64,000 nucleotides of DNA, from positions 48,050,116-48,114,115 of the forward strand of contig NC_073745.1 in NCBI RefSeq assembly GCF_029784135.1, written 5' to 3'. Positions 1 to 12,266 of this stretch are shown here, one piece after another. Within the stretch, counting starts at the first letter, position 1. The number at the start of each line of letters is the position of its first letter. A model generated the notes under the pieces. The model did no database searches, was not told the DNA's origin, and saw only the letters and a list, made by a program, of their open reading frames with translations. The DNA comes from Toxorhynchites rutilus septentrionalis (Eukaryota > Arthropoda > Insecta > Diptera > Culicidae). The position numbers and the translations under genes were made by a program.

Positions 1-656
1 TTGTTGGCAGTACAGGTTCGAATTGAGCGTTTGGCCATAGGGAAGCAGCTCATAATAGATTATTCCTTTACAATCCCACCAAACACACAGCAGTACCTTC
101 CTGGCCGTTAATGAGGGCTTGGCCACCGTCTGAGCCGCTTCAGCCGGCTTCGACCACGACCGTTTGCGCTTCACGTTGTCGTAAGTGACCCACTTTTCAT
201 CGCCAGTCACCATCCGCTTCAGAAACGGGTCGATTTTGTTGCGATTCAGCAGCGATTCACATGCGTCGATACGGTCAAAGATGTTTTTTGCGTCAACGTG
301 TGTGGCACCCATACATCGAGCTTCTTTGTGAATCCAAGCTTCTTCAAATGGTTAATAACGGTTTGATGACTTATCCCCAGCTCTTGGCCGATGCTACGGC
401 TGCTACTATGCCGGTCTTTCTCGGCTAATTCAGCGATTTTGTCGCAATTTTCGACGACAGGCCTTCCGGAGCGTGGCGCATTTTCGACGACCTCTACACC
501 AGAACGAAAACGTTGAAACCATCGTTGTGCGGTGGAAATGGAAACTGTATCGGGTCCATAAACTGCACAAATTTTATTGGCAGCTTGAGATGCATTTTTG
601 CCTTTGTCATAGTAGTACTGTAAAATATGTCGGATTTTCTCTTTATTTTGCTCCAT
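1..656 (-). pseudogene. mariner transposase, frameshifted N-terminal part
   Basis: This codes for the N-terminal part of a mariner transposase, the DDE/D enzyme that cuts and pastes the element at TA sites. The likely start is the Met at 656, before a lysine-rich segment; an in-frame Met at 707 is possible but less family-like. The helix-turn-helix DNA-binding region shows the family words AQRWFQRFRSG and APRSGRP, then SISHQ-like and LGFTKKLDVWVPH segments. The open frame leaves the family sequence near 285-300, by a run of T. The homologous continuation, including a VTGDEKW-type block with the first catalytic Asp near 185-215, is in another frame. The copy is therefore frameshifted and, within this window, incomplete. 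The family call is firm; the subfamily is not determined. Confidence 0.85.
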
Positions 657-839
657 ATTTGCGACACTATAACTCACGAACGACTTAACCAAACAAAACA
701 CTGTCAAGGACTATATTCTAGCGCGCAAAAATACCTTTCCAACAAGCTATAGTATGACTCGATACAATGAATACAACTAGAACTACGCGCTTACAACGAC
801 ACCTCGCGGAAATACCGCAGGACTTTTTTGACAGCCTAA
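1..839 (-). mobile_element. mariner-family DNA transposon, truncated by the window edge
   Basis: A mariner element lies on the minus strand with its 5' end at about 839, where an inverted-repeat-like end (TTAGGCTGTCAAAAAAGTCC on the minus strand) abuts a TA dinucleotide. Its transposase reading frames follow inward. The other terminus and the last two catalytic aspartates lie beyond position 1. The TIR sequence and TA target are seen; the family follows from the transposase. Confidence 0.85.
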
Positions 840-1327
840 TATTATTCTAAAGTTTCAAAATATTCATTGGAATTCGTTCTGCGACACCCCGATGCTTCAG
901 AACCGATACCTCCAGCAAGGTACCAATTTTCAGACAGCATCTACGCATCCAGCTGTCAACAGCGTAATAATAATTATTCGTGCACTCAAAAAATGGAAAA
1001 TACATCTGCAAATATATCTTAAACAATGAACAAAATACCAGAACACTTCACTTCATTTTCAACATCTGAAAAAAACAAGAAAATCTCTTATTTTTCGGCC
1101 TTCCAGACAGGGGTCTCCACCTAAGACGGACAGTGAAAAATTCACGGACACCTTTCGATACATATGTTTATTCTTCACGTCTATAAGCGGAAATCAAATC
1201 GCCAAATGTGAAAATCACTTAATAGGTTTCGGAGATATGGAATGAATATGTTCTGTGGTATGAGAAATACATGATATCATTTCTAGGATTAAGTCAATTT
1301 TTCAACATTTAACAAGCATTTGAAATA
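840..1327. other. AT-rich gene-free stretch
   Basis: I see no coding frame, RNA gene or clear repeat boundary here between the mariner end and the next SINE. Confidence 0.5.
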
Positions 1328-1483
1328 TTTTTTTTTTCTGTATTATAGTGATTTTCAACTCATTTGGCTGGTTCGTCACTTGTACTTCCATTTTTTGGAA
1401 GAATGTCGGGAGTGAGAATTGAACTCGTGACCTTCAGCGTGAGAGACATGGATGTTACCACTACGCCAGATCGCCTCCTCCTC
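1328..1483 (-). mobile_element. tRNA-derived SINE, family 1, copy a
   Basis: The SINE is on the minus strand with its poly-A end at 1328 (seen as a T run). Read on the minus strand it starts GGAGGCGATCTGGCGTAGTG and has box A-like (TGGCGTAGTGGTAAC) and box B-like (GGTCACGAGTTCAATTC) RNA polymerase III promoter blocks. A unique body follows (ACTTCCATT and CAAATGAGTTGAAA regions). The 12-bp duplication GCATTTGAAATA flanks it at 1316-1327 and 1484-1495. Two more copies of the family lie at 9110 and 12242. Confidence 0.85.
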
Positions 1484-1689
1484 GCATTTGAAATAATTTC
1501 ACACACCTTAGTTGAATGAAATTATTCATCTCACCAGCGATAAACTTCAACGATTGCATTACCTGTTTGTCTTACCCCCACTATATTACCTGCACCACGA
1601 AAAATGTACAGCTTTTCTTGTCAATTTTATTCAAGTAAAAACATTGGGAAATATCTTTTTGTGCAAAATTTAACGGATTAATCTGAGAA
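1484..1689. other. gene-free stretch
   Basis: Starts with the SINE's right target duplication. Nothing else recognisable. Confidence 0.5.
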
Positions 1690-2144
1690 ACTGTATAGTA
1701 AACGGTATCAACTGCTTGAAAAAAGGCAAACCTTTCTTTGTGCGGGGGATAGGGACGGCACAAAAAAAATCGTACTAAGCTTCACTTCTTCGCTTACTTC
1801 GCCACACAATTAAAACAAAGTTTCCTTAAGAAAATAACCCAAATCCTAATGATTTCATTCGTGATCAACATTCGATTTCCTTTTTTCGCATTAATAAGAG
1901 GCCTACTCACTTGCGCAGATCATAAAATCAACTCTTTGGTCCTTTCAATAAGCTCCTACTGACACCTTAAAACAAACAAAACAAAACTTGATAATGGGAA
2001 TAAACTGACACAGTCCCTATGTAGAACGATGAAATACATATCAAAGATATAAAAAATAAATAAATGCTCGATGACTTTATTTTTTATTCAAATACCGCAC
2101 AAAAAAGTCGCACAAAAAAAACCGCACTAAAACAGGTTTTACTG
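1690..2144. mobile_element. probable pogo-type MITE, one clear end
   Basis: The right end, read inward on the minus strand, is CAGTAAAACCTGTTTTAGTG next to TA at 2145. It is followed by GTGCGG/GTGCGAC blocks spaced by T runs. CAG at the tip with a TA target is usual for pogo-like elements. The left end is degraded; a weakly similar AGTAAACGG...TTTGTGCGG block begins near 1690. No coding frame is visible. Confidence 0.4.
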
Positions 2145-2146
2145 TA

Positions 2147-3185
2147 CACCCTTAAGTGTTGTTCCATTCAAAAAAATAGTCCATGCGTCTCCATAATGTC
2201 ATTCCCGATATATTAAACCAATGGAGACGCCCGGTTTTCTTAATAAGAACAATTTTAAGAAAAATCCTAGATACTCCCTTATTCCAATATATGCCTTTAT
2301 CCGTTCACTTGACATAAAATACTGTATTTTATACTAGCCAGCGGATTTCGTTTTGATAAATTACGTTACGTATACTAATATAAATTGTTGAAAAAATTGA
2401 CAAACCATCACTCTTAGTCACGCCTCATTACATAAATTTCAGCTTATATCGTTCGTCGCCCTGTCATCCGCCATATTAGCTGTTTTCCCTAGCAAAGTGA
2501 CAACCACCACAGTCAATATGCAAAGTGTAAACGATTAAAAATCGCCAGAAAATGATAAAGACTAACCGATACAGGTGAACTGCCATCACGTATGATTTTC
2601 CCTTGCAAATTCCAAGGGAATTCAAACACTAACTATTTAAAGTTTTGTGTTCAAATTTAAAAATGTAAACAACATGAAAATAAAAGTATTTGAGCATAGT
2701 TGAGGAATTGAGCGGTCGGGTTCGGAGTCTAGAGTTCAACGTAAAAGCGAACGGTTGTGTCTCTTCATAAAACCAAAAGAAAGGCATAAGCCGCGCGACG
2801 CGCTACACAAGTACACTGAGCTTGCAAATTCGATCAGTTATCACGAAAATAAACATGGCCGAAACGAGGATACCCCTATTTCTACTTGTTCCTTACCCCA
2901 CTCAACAAATTTCTCTTTTTATATTGCGATGATTCAAAAAACGCCGATCGGAAACACATGCAATATGATTCGTCGAAAATGTCAGACGCTGTGGAAATGG
3001 TGAGAGCTGGAGGCCCCGTTCGAAAGAAGTTCGAAATTGCATGAAACCATGAATTCAACATTGCGATAGAAAGTCTTAGGAAATTTGAATTCCATACCGA
3101 CGAGTTGGTACGACAATTTTTTTTTTTCAAATTGATATTCATTTTTCTCAAAAACGCATTCTTTTAATTCTAAAAAAAAGTTGTT
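2147..3185. other. AT-rich gene-free stretch with a small spaced inverted repeat
   Basis: No gene is supported. The open frames around 2755-3150 have unremarkable composition and overlap on both strands. A 10-bp inverted repeat GCGTCTCCAT...ATGGAGACGC spans about 2185-2231. Confidence 0.4.
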
Positions 3186-3365
3186 TAATTATTTGTGGCC
3201 GTTTGTCCACTCTCAGCCACCACAGCAAGAAATCATGATTATCTTATATTTTACTCAACCGATGCTTTTCCTAAACGAAGCTTGTCTAGTCTAGTGAACC
3301 TGTCCACGAATCAATACGGTGCTCCTATGAGTAATAGGTAACGGTACTCAGTATCAAACAAAGTA
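3186..3365 (-). repeat. dispersed repeat, inverted partner of 33690-33870
   Basis: The block TTGTGGCCGTTTGTCCACTC followed by CAGCCACCACAGCAAGAA is the reverse complement of sequence at 33835-33870. Similarity continues to about 3360 (GGTAACGGTACTCAGTAT versus ATACCGAGTACCGTTATA on the other strand). The 33-kb copy appears bounded by TTTGCGG ends, so this looks like a degraded copy of a small non-coding TIR element. Confidence 0.55.
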
Positions 3366-3943
3366 ATCACCCACACAAGACAACGCACAGTGGGTTAAAT
3401 GCAGAGGAATGTGGGATAAAAATCATAACAGCAGAATTTAGCCATTGTAACACTTTGGTGTGATGGAAAAGATTGTTCATAAGTATCAGAACTACTGTTT
3501 ACATACATGTCTCATGTTATTTGAATATTCGTATAAATGTCTCAAGCGATAAAATCTTTGTTCATCTAAAGTGAAAAGTTCTGATCATTTCGGATACACA
3601 GAAATCATTATTTAAGTAACTACTGGTTCAAATTATGTTGGAAACAACTACTTTGAAAAGGAAAATAATTGTTTGCATGAGTATCTCATGTAAAAATAAG
3701 TGAAAATCTCTAAATCTCATCTCATGCATAAGTATCTCATGTAAACAAATCTTTGTTTGTTAAAAGTGATAAGTGCAAAACATTTCGGATACACATTGCT
3801 GGCATTAATTACATATTTATTACATCAATGGCAAAATTGTCTCATATTCAACGGATACTAAAAAATAAAATTATGTATTTATTAAACTTCATGTTATTTA
3901 CTCTTGGAGATTGTTTCGAAAGATTTCACACGAAGACGAATTA
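3366..3943. repeat. AT-rich stretch with a diverged direct duplication
   Basis: Two blocks about 200 bp apart, near 3535-3610 and 3735-3800, share CTCATGT/ATCTTTGTT/AAAGTG/CATTTCGGATACACA in the same order. They look like an old tandem duplication. No coding potential is evident. Confidence 0.45.
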
Positions 3944-4840
3944 TAAAATATAATCTATCTGCTTCTTCTATATACATACAAATGGATTTCTGTCTGTCTG
4001 TCTGATTCTTATGGACTCGGAAACTACTGAATTGATCGACATGAAAATTGGTATGTAGGGGTTTTTGGGGTCGGGGAAGGTCCTTATGATAGTTCGAGAC
4101 CACTCCCCCCCCCTCTCAAATGAAATACGAGTTTCTGCATTACTCGAGAATTAATCAAGCAAATGTAACCAAATTTGGCATGTGGAGGTTTTAGGGTGCA
4201 ATAAATGTTTCTATGGTGGTAAGACATTCCATCCCCCTCTCTAAGAGGAGGCTTCCATACAAATGAAACTAAAATTTCTGCATTACTCGAGAACTAATCA
4301 AGCAAATGAAACTAAAATTGGCATGCGAAGGTTTTAGGGGACACTAAACGTTTCTATGCTGAATAAACACTTCTCCCCTCTCTCTGAGTGGAAGGCGGGG
4401 AGTGGGGTTTATTGCCATACAAATTAAGAATACATTTCTGCATAATTTAAGAAGTAATTAAGAATCAAATTTGGCATGTGGAAGTTTTAGGGAGCCATAA
4501 ATGTTTTTATGGTGGTTTGACACTCCTTTCCCCTCTCTAAAGAGAGGGGGAGGTTGCTGAACAAATCGAAAACTAATCAAACAAATGGAATCAAACTTAG
4601 CATATAAAGGTTTTAAGGATCGATAAATGTTACTATGGTAGTTCCACACTCCTCCCCATCTCTCGTAAGGGGGGCTCCCATACAAATGATACACAAATTT
4701 ATGCATAACTCGAGAACTAATCAAACAAATTGAGCCATATATGGCATGTGGAGGTTTTAGGAGGCACGAAACGTTTCTATGATGGTTCGACACACCTAAC
4801 CCCTCTCCAAGGATATGAGGGCTGCTAGACCCATATGTAA
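3944..4840 (+). mobile_element. Helitron-like 5' end with about five tandem units
   Basis: The start resembles a widespread insect repeat: TATATACATACAAATGGATT, then TCTGTCTGTCTGTCTGATTC, then ACTCGGAAACTACTGAA. About five diverged units of roughly 140 bp follow. Each carries CTCGAGAACTAATCAAGCAA, a GGCATG(T/C)GGAGGTTTTAGG block, a TTTCTATGGTGGT block and a C-rich CTCCCCCTCTCT run. A reverse-strand 131-residue open frame here only reads through these units and is not a gene. A matching 3' terminus of the same kind of element (GCCGGGTCAGCTAGT) occurs at 63201. I infer a Helitron because of the TC/CTAGT-style ends and lack of TIRs; no replicase frame is present. Confidence 0.6.
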
Positions 4841-5888
4841 AAATTGGGCCCATTCCGCCTGCACCGATTGCGAGACTGATTACTACGCTTGCGACTTTTG
4901 TAAAGGCTTTTGATTCGTTTTACTTTTTTAGTTAGGAATAAATCGAGATGAAATTTGTTCACTTTTTCTTGAAAAAATCGTTTTTTTGTTCCTCTTTGTT
5001 TTGTACTTCTATTTTGTATAAAAATGTCAAAAAATACATTTTTCAGTGATTTCAGGACGATGCTTTTAATTTGAAAAAAATAATAAAAAAATGGAGTACA
5101 AAATTTATACCCAGGCACTCGGGTACTCGAATTTGAGTTGTTTCACTTCTATACTCAAAGCCAAATCCAGATTTTTGAAATCGGTTTACGGGGAAATGTC
5201 AGCAATAGATCCCTTCATAAGCTGACGTAATATGAAGAAATTCCCAGCATTGGCCAAGAACTAAGTCCAAAAAAACAAAATGGGGTACCGAATTTGTACC
5301 AGTTCCTCTATAGTTCACAAAAAAGAAAAAACAACTCTGTTCCTGTAGAAGTGCCCTCCTTCCGATGTTTGCATGTGTCGCAACTATTGCGACAAACCTC
5401 CACTAAATTGCTAAGTGTATAAACAAGGTCGTATACCCCTCGAGGCAAACAAAAAATGCTAGCAGTTTGAATACATGCATGATGATAAATAGATAGAGTT
5501 AGAACAAATGAAGAATAGAAGGTATAGGATTATGTATAGAGGAAATATAAGTGCAAAACTGTTAGTTGAAATAATTGAAAAGAAAGGTTGAAAGATTTAT
5601 ACAGAAATTATACGGATAATTTCAGAAGATTGAATTATTAGAAGGAAATGCTCAATTAATGAAAATATATTGCATGCTAACTAAATGAAATATAGATTTC
5701 AGATAAATGCAGCCATACATTAGTCAGCAATATAAATACTAAACGTGAGTAATTGTTCGATGAAGATTTAAAAATTCACATGTTCACATTCACATGGTAA
5801 ATGTATTACATATAACATTTTTTCAAACAAATTCACCAATAAAGAGTTTACAAAAGCGGAAACTGTTTTATGTTGCTGTTGCAACAGC
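4841..5888. other. AT-rich stretch with remnants of foldback arm
   Basis: Mostly low-complexity AT-rich sequence. Around 5335-5376 a piece of the foldback family's inner arm appears (GTGCCCTCCTTCCGATGTTT). It breaks off at GCATG and the arm resumes at about 5887 after another GCATG. About 510 bp in between, starting near a GTCGCAACTATTGCGAC palindrome and ending GTTGCTGTTGCAACAGC, looks like an insertion. No gene seen. Confidence 0.4.
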
Positions 5889-6938
5889 ATGACTTGTTGG
5901 TAATTGTATGGGCTAATTATATACAGGTCGGACGTGATTATATATTGACTCGATTATATAAATTTATATAAATCGCTCGCTTTAATCTGGAAAAATCCTT
6001 TTTTATATATATTTGAAATATGATTTATTTCAAGAAAAATACAATATTTCAAAGTTAAAGTAAAAGTTAATTGGCTATTCTAAGTACAGTGGAGTGAAAA
6101 TAAATAGGATGCTAAGTGAAGGGGCACCAGGAATCGTGAAAATGTATATCGCAGCCCAATTTAAAAAGATAAAAGTAGAGCGTCAAAGAACAAATTGTAG
6201 AGCGGTTAGAATGCTTTAATTCGGTTGATAAAAACAATTAGGTTTATCACGACGTTTTGGTATAAACCAGATGCCTGAATAAAATATGACTAAACTTTGT
6301 TTGTCTTATTTTATCCGGGGCGTCTGGATTTTGAGTTACGATTATTTGAAAGAAAGATCAATGATTTTAAATACGGTCTTTCAAAAAATCATTCGTAATT
6401 TAAATTGTTCATATGTTAATTAAAATTTTGATTTTGGGTAACATCCACCATATGTACCAAGTTTTGTTTTTCAGCCGATTTGGCATGGAATTGCTCTATA
6501 GAAAGCAACTAAATAAAATTTGTTTTTGATTCGATTATATACGGTGAAAACAAATTTGAGACTTTATATAATCGAGTCCGCCCTGTATATATATTTTTTT
6601 GAGAATTTAAAAAAATACGTTTTCGAGAAAAACGAGTTTTAATTTGACAAATATTTTTACTGTAATTTTTGTTCATGTTTTTTTGCCTTTTTGACATTTC
6701 AACAATTATCTACATTTTCTTGTTTTACTAAAATTATGTAGGTCTAATAGTTTTTGATTTAGAACTTTTTGTAAAAAATTAAGAAAAAAAAACTTTGGTT
6801 CTATTCAAAAAGTAGTCTATTTTTTCAATTTCAAATATGCAAAGTTACTTGAAGGACCAATGTATTTACCTTCACAACGGTTCACTGCAACCTGAGATGG
6901 TGATGCTAACTCCTAAAACGAGTTGGAATGAAATTCTT
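5889..6938. mobile_element. foldback family copy A, right arm (interrupted by a pogo MITE)
   Basis: The segment starts GACTTGTTGGTAATTGTATG, runs through a T-rich arm (GAGAATTTAAAAAAATACG, AAAGTAGTCTATTTTTTCAA) and ends with the family terminus: GGTTCACTGC, GAGATGGTGATGCTAACTCC and GAGTTGGAATGAAATTC. Compare the copies ending at 13057 and 36839. The left terminus is not found. A 652-bp TIR element sits inside it. Confidence 0.6.
5934..6585. mobile_element. pogo-type MITE, copy A
   Basis: The left end CAGGTCGGACGTGATTATAT and right end (read inward) CAGGGCGGACTCGATTATAT form terminal inverted repeats, with TA on each side (5932-5933, 6586-6587). The 652-bp interior is AT-rich and non-coding. 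CAG tips plus a TA target fit the pogo group of Tc1/mariner. Sister copies lie at 58728-59576 and 63413-63625. Confidence 0.8.
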
Positions 6939-7269
6939 CAATTGTTATACAAGTCATCAGCACTCGTTCACAGCAAAATATTTATGAATGTTTAAAGTAT
7001 TACATAAATGCTTGATATGTTCTCTGAGTCCGTAACATTAACGAAAGCCGTAGTCCTTCGTAACTTTTGAGGGATCGATAGATACAGACAAGATGTCCTT
7101 GAGTTAAAAACATTATGACTTTATGTAATTTGGCAGGAGAATTTTCACTGTTGTGTGTAGAAAGTGTAGCTTTTTACTCGACTCATGTGTTGAAGAGTCT
7201 GATTGATGGTGTCTAGTTTGAGTCCACTTTCCATAGATATAAAAACCTCAAACACTCACTTCAAACAAA
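6939..7269. other. gene-free stretch
   Basis: No coding frame or repeat boundary recognised. Confidence 0.45.
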
Positions 7270-8340
7270 CTTTTTTTTTTCCTAATTTTCTCACATCTGA
7301 ATCAACCTAGTTTCGACCGCAGCACAATTCGGTTAGCGAAAAATGTTTAGCCTTCTATTTTCAGACATAGAGACAGAACGAGTATCACACGATTGCGTGT
7401 GAAGCATTTCTGTGCCAACGCCTCAGTTTGCGCATCGAAAAACGCTCCCTCGCGTATACACGTCCAGAAGTGTTTCCCCGAATGTCTGCACCGGAACGGC
7501 ACACACAGGCGATGTACAGCAGAAACCGAAAACATCCGTACAAGACAAATGGGGTTACGGGCCGAAAACTTTGATAACGAAACTGCTTTCCACCATAATG
7601 GTACGCGCCAATGAATGATGAGCATGGCACGAACAGCAAAATTTGCACCAATGCAAACTTTCGTGTGGTCCAAGCCAATGAATCGAAAGTTTTCCCAATT
7701 TTCGCCCCATTTCTCTCAGTGGTTCCTCGAAGATAGAAGGGTGGGGGGAAGGTACAGAGCTTGAAAGGGGATGAATCCGTTCGCGTGCCACAAGACCCAA
7801 GACTGCACGGTAAATATTTGAGCAGAATCCGTTCCTGGCCAAACGAGCAACTTCTACCTCGTAGGAAAAGCGATTAGAGAAATTGTTGGTAATTTGATTT
7901 AAAGTTTTTTTTTCTGTTTTACCCGGTCTCTCTCTCTCGGCTGGTATGCGACTTGGATTCGAATGTGAATTCTGTGCGAAGTGGGGCAAATCTGCCTCCC
8001 AGAGCGTCGTCTCTTCATCCATAATATTTGACGTAATTCAGTTTTCATTCACAAGACGAGACGAATCGTTTACGATCGATATTTTTTCGACTGCCGACTT
8101 TTTCGACTTTGGTGCACTCTTTTTTCCCGGAGATTGTTCCATAAGGAAACCGACTGCATCTCGAACAGCATCCAGCATCTCTGATCAGCAGTGTGGATGG
8201 GGAAACTTGGAAAAGCGAGAAAAATCTAATGGAATTTTAATCAATGGATTGCAGCATGGTTCGTTGGATTCAATGGCCACAGCTGGGAATAGTTATTTTT
8301 ATATTGACCGTATTTACCTTTAAAGTAGAGTGGCGGTGTT
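7270..8340. other. GC-richer, apparently single-copy non-coding stretch
   Basis: Base composition is more balanced than in the flanks, and none of the window's repeat families appears here. Short frames overlap on both strands with no domain I can name. I read it as unique intergenic or intronic DNA and a candidate cis-regulatory region. That is inference. Confidence 0.4.
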
Positions 8341-9096
8341 ATCTGAAATGAAAACGTACAGAAAACGATTATTTAGTAGAAGTATCAGTGCTGTACGAGG
8401 GTGAATTTAAGAAGGAATTCAACGCAAACATGTAGTAAATTGGGAACAATAAAATAAAATTCAGTTATAACGCTATTTTTATCAATTCTTATAAATTGAT
8501 GCCGAAGACAGTATTCATCTAATGAGAACACACTTTTTTGTGAATGACACACAAAAGTGAGACTAGGAAACTATTGTAATAGTTTCCATACTTAACATAC
8601 TTATTTGGAAAAAAATTGATGGGTCTGAGCCTAGGGACACGGACGGGATCTCGACATAGGACTGTGATTGTGAGTAGTGATTGCATTTGAATTGTGTTTT
8701 TTCATTGTTCAACATCTGTAATTTTTTTCTCTTTTGATACATCAAATAGAAGCTCGGAAAAAAATCGTTTCCTGTACGAGCTTGTATCCTTTAGCTGGTT
8801 AGATGAGATAACGCGGTAGAATCCGGAACCACATTCTGTTCAAAAATGTACACAAAAATTCGTTTAAAGCCATTACTACCCTTTTCTTCTGTTTATTCAT
8901 TTATGCAGAAGAAGACAAAGAGTCAACATGTATCATTTTTAAACAGAATTGTGATAGTCTGCAAACAAACATTATTTCACCGAAAAGGCTACAGCTCCCG
9001 ACGCCTAATAATAAGAATAGGACAATGGAAAGAGCTCACAATACCATAGTTATCCATTAAAAATAAAAATAAAGTATAAGTATAAGTTTGTATAAG
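8341..9096. other. AT-rich gene-free stretch
   Basis: Nothing recognisable besides AT-rich sequence leading to the SINE target site. Confidence 0.45.
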
Positions 9097-9109
9097 AATA
9101 TTACAAATT

Positions 9110-9275
9110 GGAGGCGATCTGGCGTAGCGGTAACATCCATACCTCTCACGCTAAGGGTCACGAGTTCAATTCTCACTCCCGAAATCTGTACCTTCCGAAA
9201 TGGAAGGTAAAAGTGACGAACCAGCCAAATGTGTTGAAAGTCACTATAATACAGAAATAAAAAAAAAAAAAAAAA
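9110..9275 (+). mobile_element. tRNA-derived SINE, family 1, copy b
   Basis: The SINE starts GGAGGCGATCTGGCGTAGCG with a box A-like TGGCGTAGCGGTAAC and box B-like GGTCACGAGTTCAATTCTC about 35 nt apart, then the family body and a poly-A tail. The 13-bp duplication AATATTACAAATT is exact at 9097-9109 and 9276-9288, so the insertion is fairly recent. Transcription would be by RNA polymerase III, with LINE machinery supplying mobility. Confidence 0.9.
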
Positions 9276-9288
9276 AATATTACAAATT

Positions 9289-10272
9289 CATACAGTGCTC
9301 AAACTTTTTACTACATTCGAAAGTCGAAAACAAGCTTTGAGTTACTGTATACGGTTTTTGAATCATATAAACTGATATGTTACACAAATAAAATCTGAAA
9401 AATATCTATAAATCTATCCTTTTTGAAATAAGAATCTAGACTGAGCAAAAAATTGGAACGCTATAATTGTTCATTCATTCAATTCGTGTTTACAGCATTG
9501 AGCTTCGTGCTCTCTTGTTGTGAAGTGAAAATTATAATAGATGTTCTGGTTTTACCCCTTTAAAATTAAAAATTATTTTTTCCGCATCGAATATGAATCC
9601 TATGTGATAGACGTTTTATAACAAATTGTGAAACCTATTAAACAAAATCTGTACCTGATAACCCCTTATCAGAGGGGGTATAAGTAATGTCCACGTGGAC
9701 ACGTTTTTTTTTTATACATTCATATCTATTCATGAACAAATAAAATCTGTCGGATTTTTCAATGTCTGCCCACCTTCAGTATTCTTGTGACACTGTTTAT
9801 CTGACTGGGTGTGCTCGAAAAGTACCAATATTTTCATCTGTTGTCAGTGGGGAACACAAAACTGATTTTGCCATTGTGGTGCTTGGAATGATGGCGTATA
9901 GAAAACGGCGTCTGATCACGAGTCTGAGAGTGCTACGCAGTCGAGAGAAACTTTTTGAAAACGTTAACTGCAAAGCAGCTTTTGTACAACACATGACGGA
10001 CCACTGAAAAGAGAATTTTTTGCAAGCATTTTTAAGCTCATGTTCGGCTACTTGGTATAACATTTTTAAATGGTCTAACGGAGAAAATGGTTCGATGGAG
10101 GATCATCGATGCAAACGTCATTAGTTTGCTTCTTGGCCATTTGATGGATTTTTTTTCAAAAGCTCTTCAAAAGATGAACACGTTTTATCCAGTACCGGTA
10201 AAAGACTCTAAAAGGTCAGGTTAGGGAGTTAAAAAACAAATTCTGTTTATGGAAAATCGGTAAAAGAACATA
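9289..10272. other. gene-free stretch with two adjacent palindromes
   Basis: No gene is supported; frames on both strands at 9762-10063 are mirror overlaps without a recognisable domain. A perfect hairpin CTGATAA-CCCC-TTATCAG lies at 9655-9672. A 14-bp palindrome TGTCCACGTGGACA with a CACGTG core lies at 9688-9701. Confidence 0.45.
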
Positions 10273-10677
10273 CACTGGAGTCGCTTTTTACGCGGGGGTA
10301 CGTGGCGCGTAAAAAAACCGGGTAAACTCCAAAATCCTCGTTAAAAATAAATTGTGTAAATTTCAAAATCCGTGTGAAAAACTAACAAACAGTGAATTAT
10401 TAGTTTAAAATGCAACCCATATTCTAACAATTGATTGACTGATTTTTGTTTTGCTTGCTACAATCATGATATCTGTTTCTCCTTCTATTTCTCAGCTACT
10501 AATCAGTGATACAATACAATCTTGTTTCGTGAAAAGTCACATTCATTAGCACATAAAATATGTTTACACTGGCGTCACTTTTTACACGGTTGATACGTGT
10601 CGCATACAAAACCGCATAAATTGCATAATCCGCATGAAAACCCGTGTTAAAAAACCGCGTAAAAAGCGATTTGAGAG
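10273..10677. mobile_element. TA-target MITE with CGCTTTTTACGCGG inverted repeats
   Basis: The left end CACTGGAGTCGCTTTTTACG and right end (read inward) CTCTCAAATCGCTTTTTACG are flanked by TA at 10271-10272 and 10678-10679. A second left-end-like block, CACTGGCGTCACTTTTTACA, starts near 10566. So this is either one element with a duplicated end or two elements fused. The interior repeats CGCGTAAA/CGCATAAA motifs and codes for nothing. Confidence 0.65.
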
Positions 10678-11566
10678 TAATGCAGTCTGCCCAAGATAAA
10701 CATTTTCGAGAACAGTCTAGGTAGAGCTAAACAAATCAAAATTTGATTGAATGAGCGTTTCCATCGTATTTTAATAGACTTTAAATTGCACGTAACGAAC
10801 AATATTGGCTATAGACGAATTTCATGCCAACTCGACTGGCCGTTGGCAGCACCATCTCAGATAGCAGTGAAACGTTGTGGGTGTAAACACATGTTTTTTT
10901 AAGTAACTTCGTATACTTGAAATATTAAAAAAAATAGACTTTTTTTGCGAAAGGACAATTTTTTTTCGTGATTTTTTACAAAAAAATATAATAAAAAAAC
11001 TATAATACGTACAAAAATCATAGGATGAAATGTGGAAAATTGTTTATATTTTCAAAAAAAAATATGCTCAAATTAAAAAAAAATATCCAAAAACATTTTG
11101 TGAATAGTTCTTACAGTTTCCAACAATTCGTTCAAACATTGGTAGATGGACACTTTTACAGGGAAAAAGTTTTTCTAACAACAGCTTTTTCATGTTTTCT
11201 TTGAAAAAAGTACAACTAATACTAATTTTGATTGAAGTCAAGATAGCGATGTATATAGTATTCGACAACATAAAAAACATGCAAAACATGTAAAAGTTGT
11301 TGTTAGGAAAGCATTTTCCCTGTGAAAGTGCGCATCTTTCGATGCATGGATGACTTGTTGTAAATTGTAATAGCTATTCACATTTTTTTTTTGAGAATTT
11401 AAAAAATACGTTTTTGTGAAAAAAAAGTTTTATTTTTAAAAATATTTTTTTCAGCGAAATTTTCACAAAAATTTGGTTTGGTACTATCAATTTTGTAAAA
11501 AATTAAGAAAAAAATTATTGGTCCTTTTCAAAACGTAGTCTAATTCTTTTTTGGAGATTTCAAGTA

Positions 11567-12235
11567 CCGTGGATGGGGGTGAAAATAGGTTATGGGAGTG
11601 AAATTGGGTCAAAAATGAAGAAAGTTACTTTTAGTAATATCTTAACAAATATTGCGAATATTTTTGCAAGCTGCAAGCCGTTTAATAGGAGACATATTTC
11701 CACAACTTCCAATGCATAATACTTAACTTTAGTACAAATAGTTATTATTTAATAATTCATCAAAGTTTGATGTGTAAATAGCCATCAAATAACACCTCAG
11801 GAAAAATCTCATGCCCAGAATTATACAGAACTACTAAAATGGTAAATATTGGATGTAATTATTCTTTAAAGTCTTGCCAGATGAGTCATTACTGATTTTG
11901 AACATAATTTTTTTTTTTCATTCGAATTTCAATATTTTAGGAATAATCTCTTATTTACACTGAGTGGGGGTGAAAATTGGTCAAGCACAAAATTTATTTC
12001 CATGCCAAACCGAATCTGACAATCACATTTTCTTGAAAAATTATAGTTTTATTCCTCATCGTAAAATTTTAGACCCGTATTTTTTTATTTTTTACATCAG
12101 GGTGGCCATTTCCATTTTATAGTGGTCCGAAAAATCGACTTCCCCCCCCCTTTTTTTTTTCCAAAAATGACCTTTTTCAATGATTCATAACTTGTGATTT
12201 AGATGATCGATTTATCAAATTAAAGCCAATGAGCT

Positions 12236-12266
<31 letters not shown>

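Noticed and set aside
4458..4853. 131-residue minus-strand frame
   Set aside because: Spans diverged tandem units of the Helitron-like element; the peptide repeats with the units.
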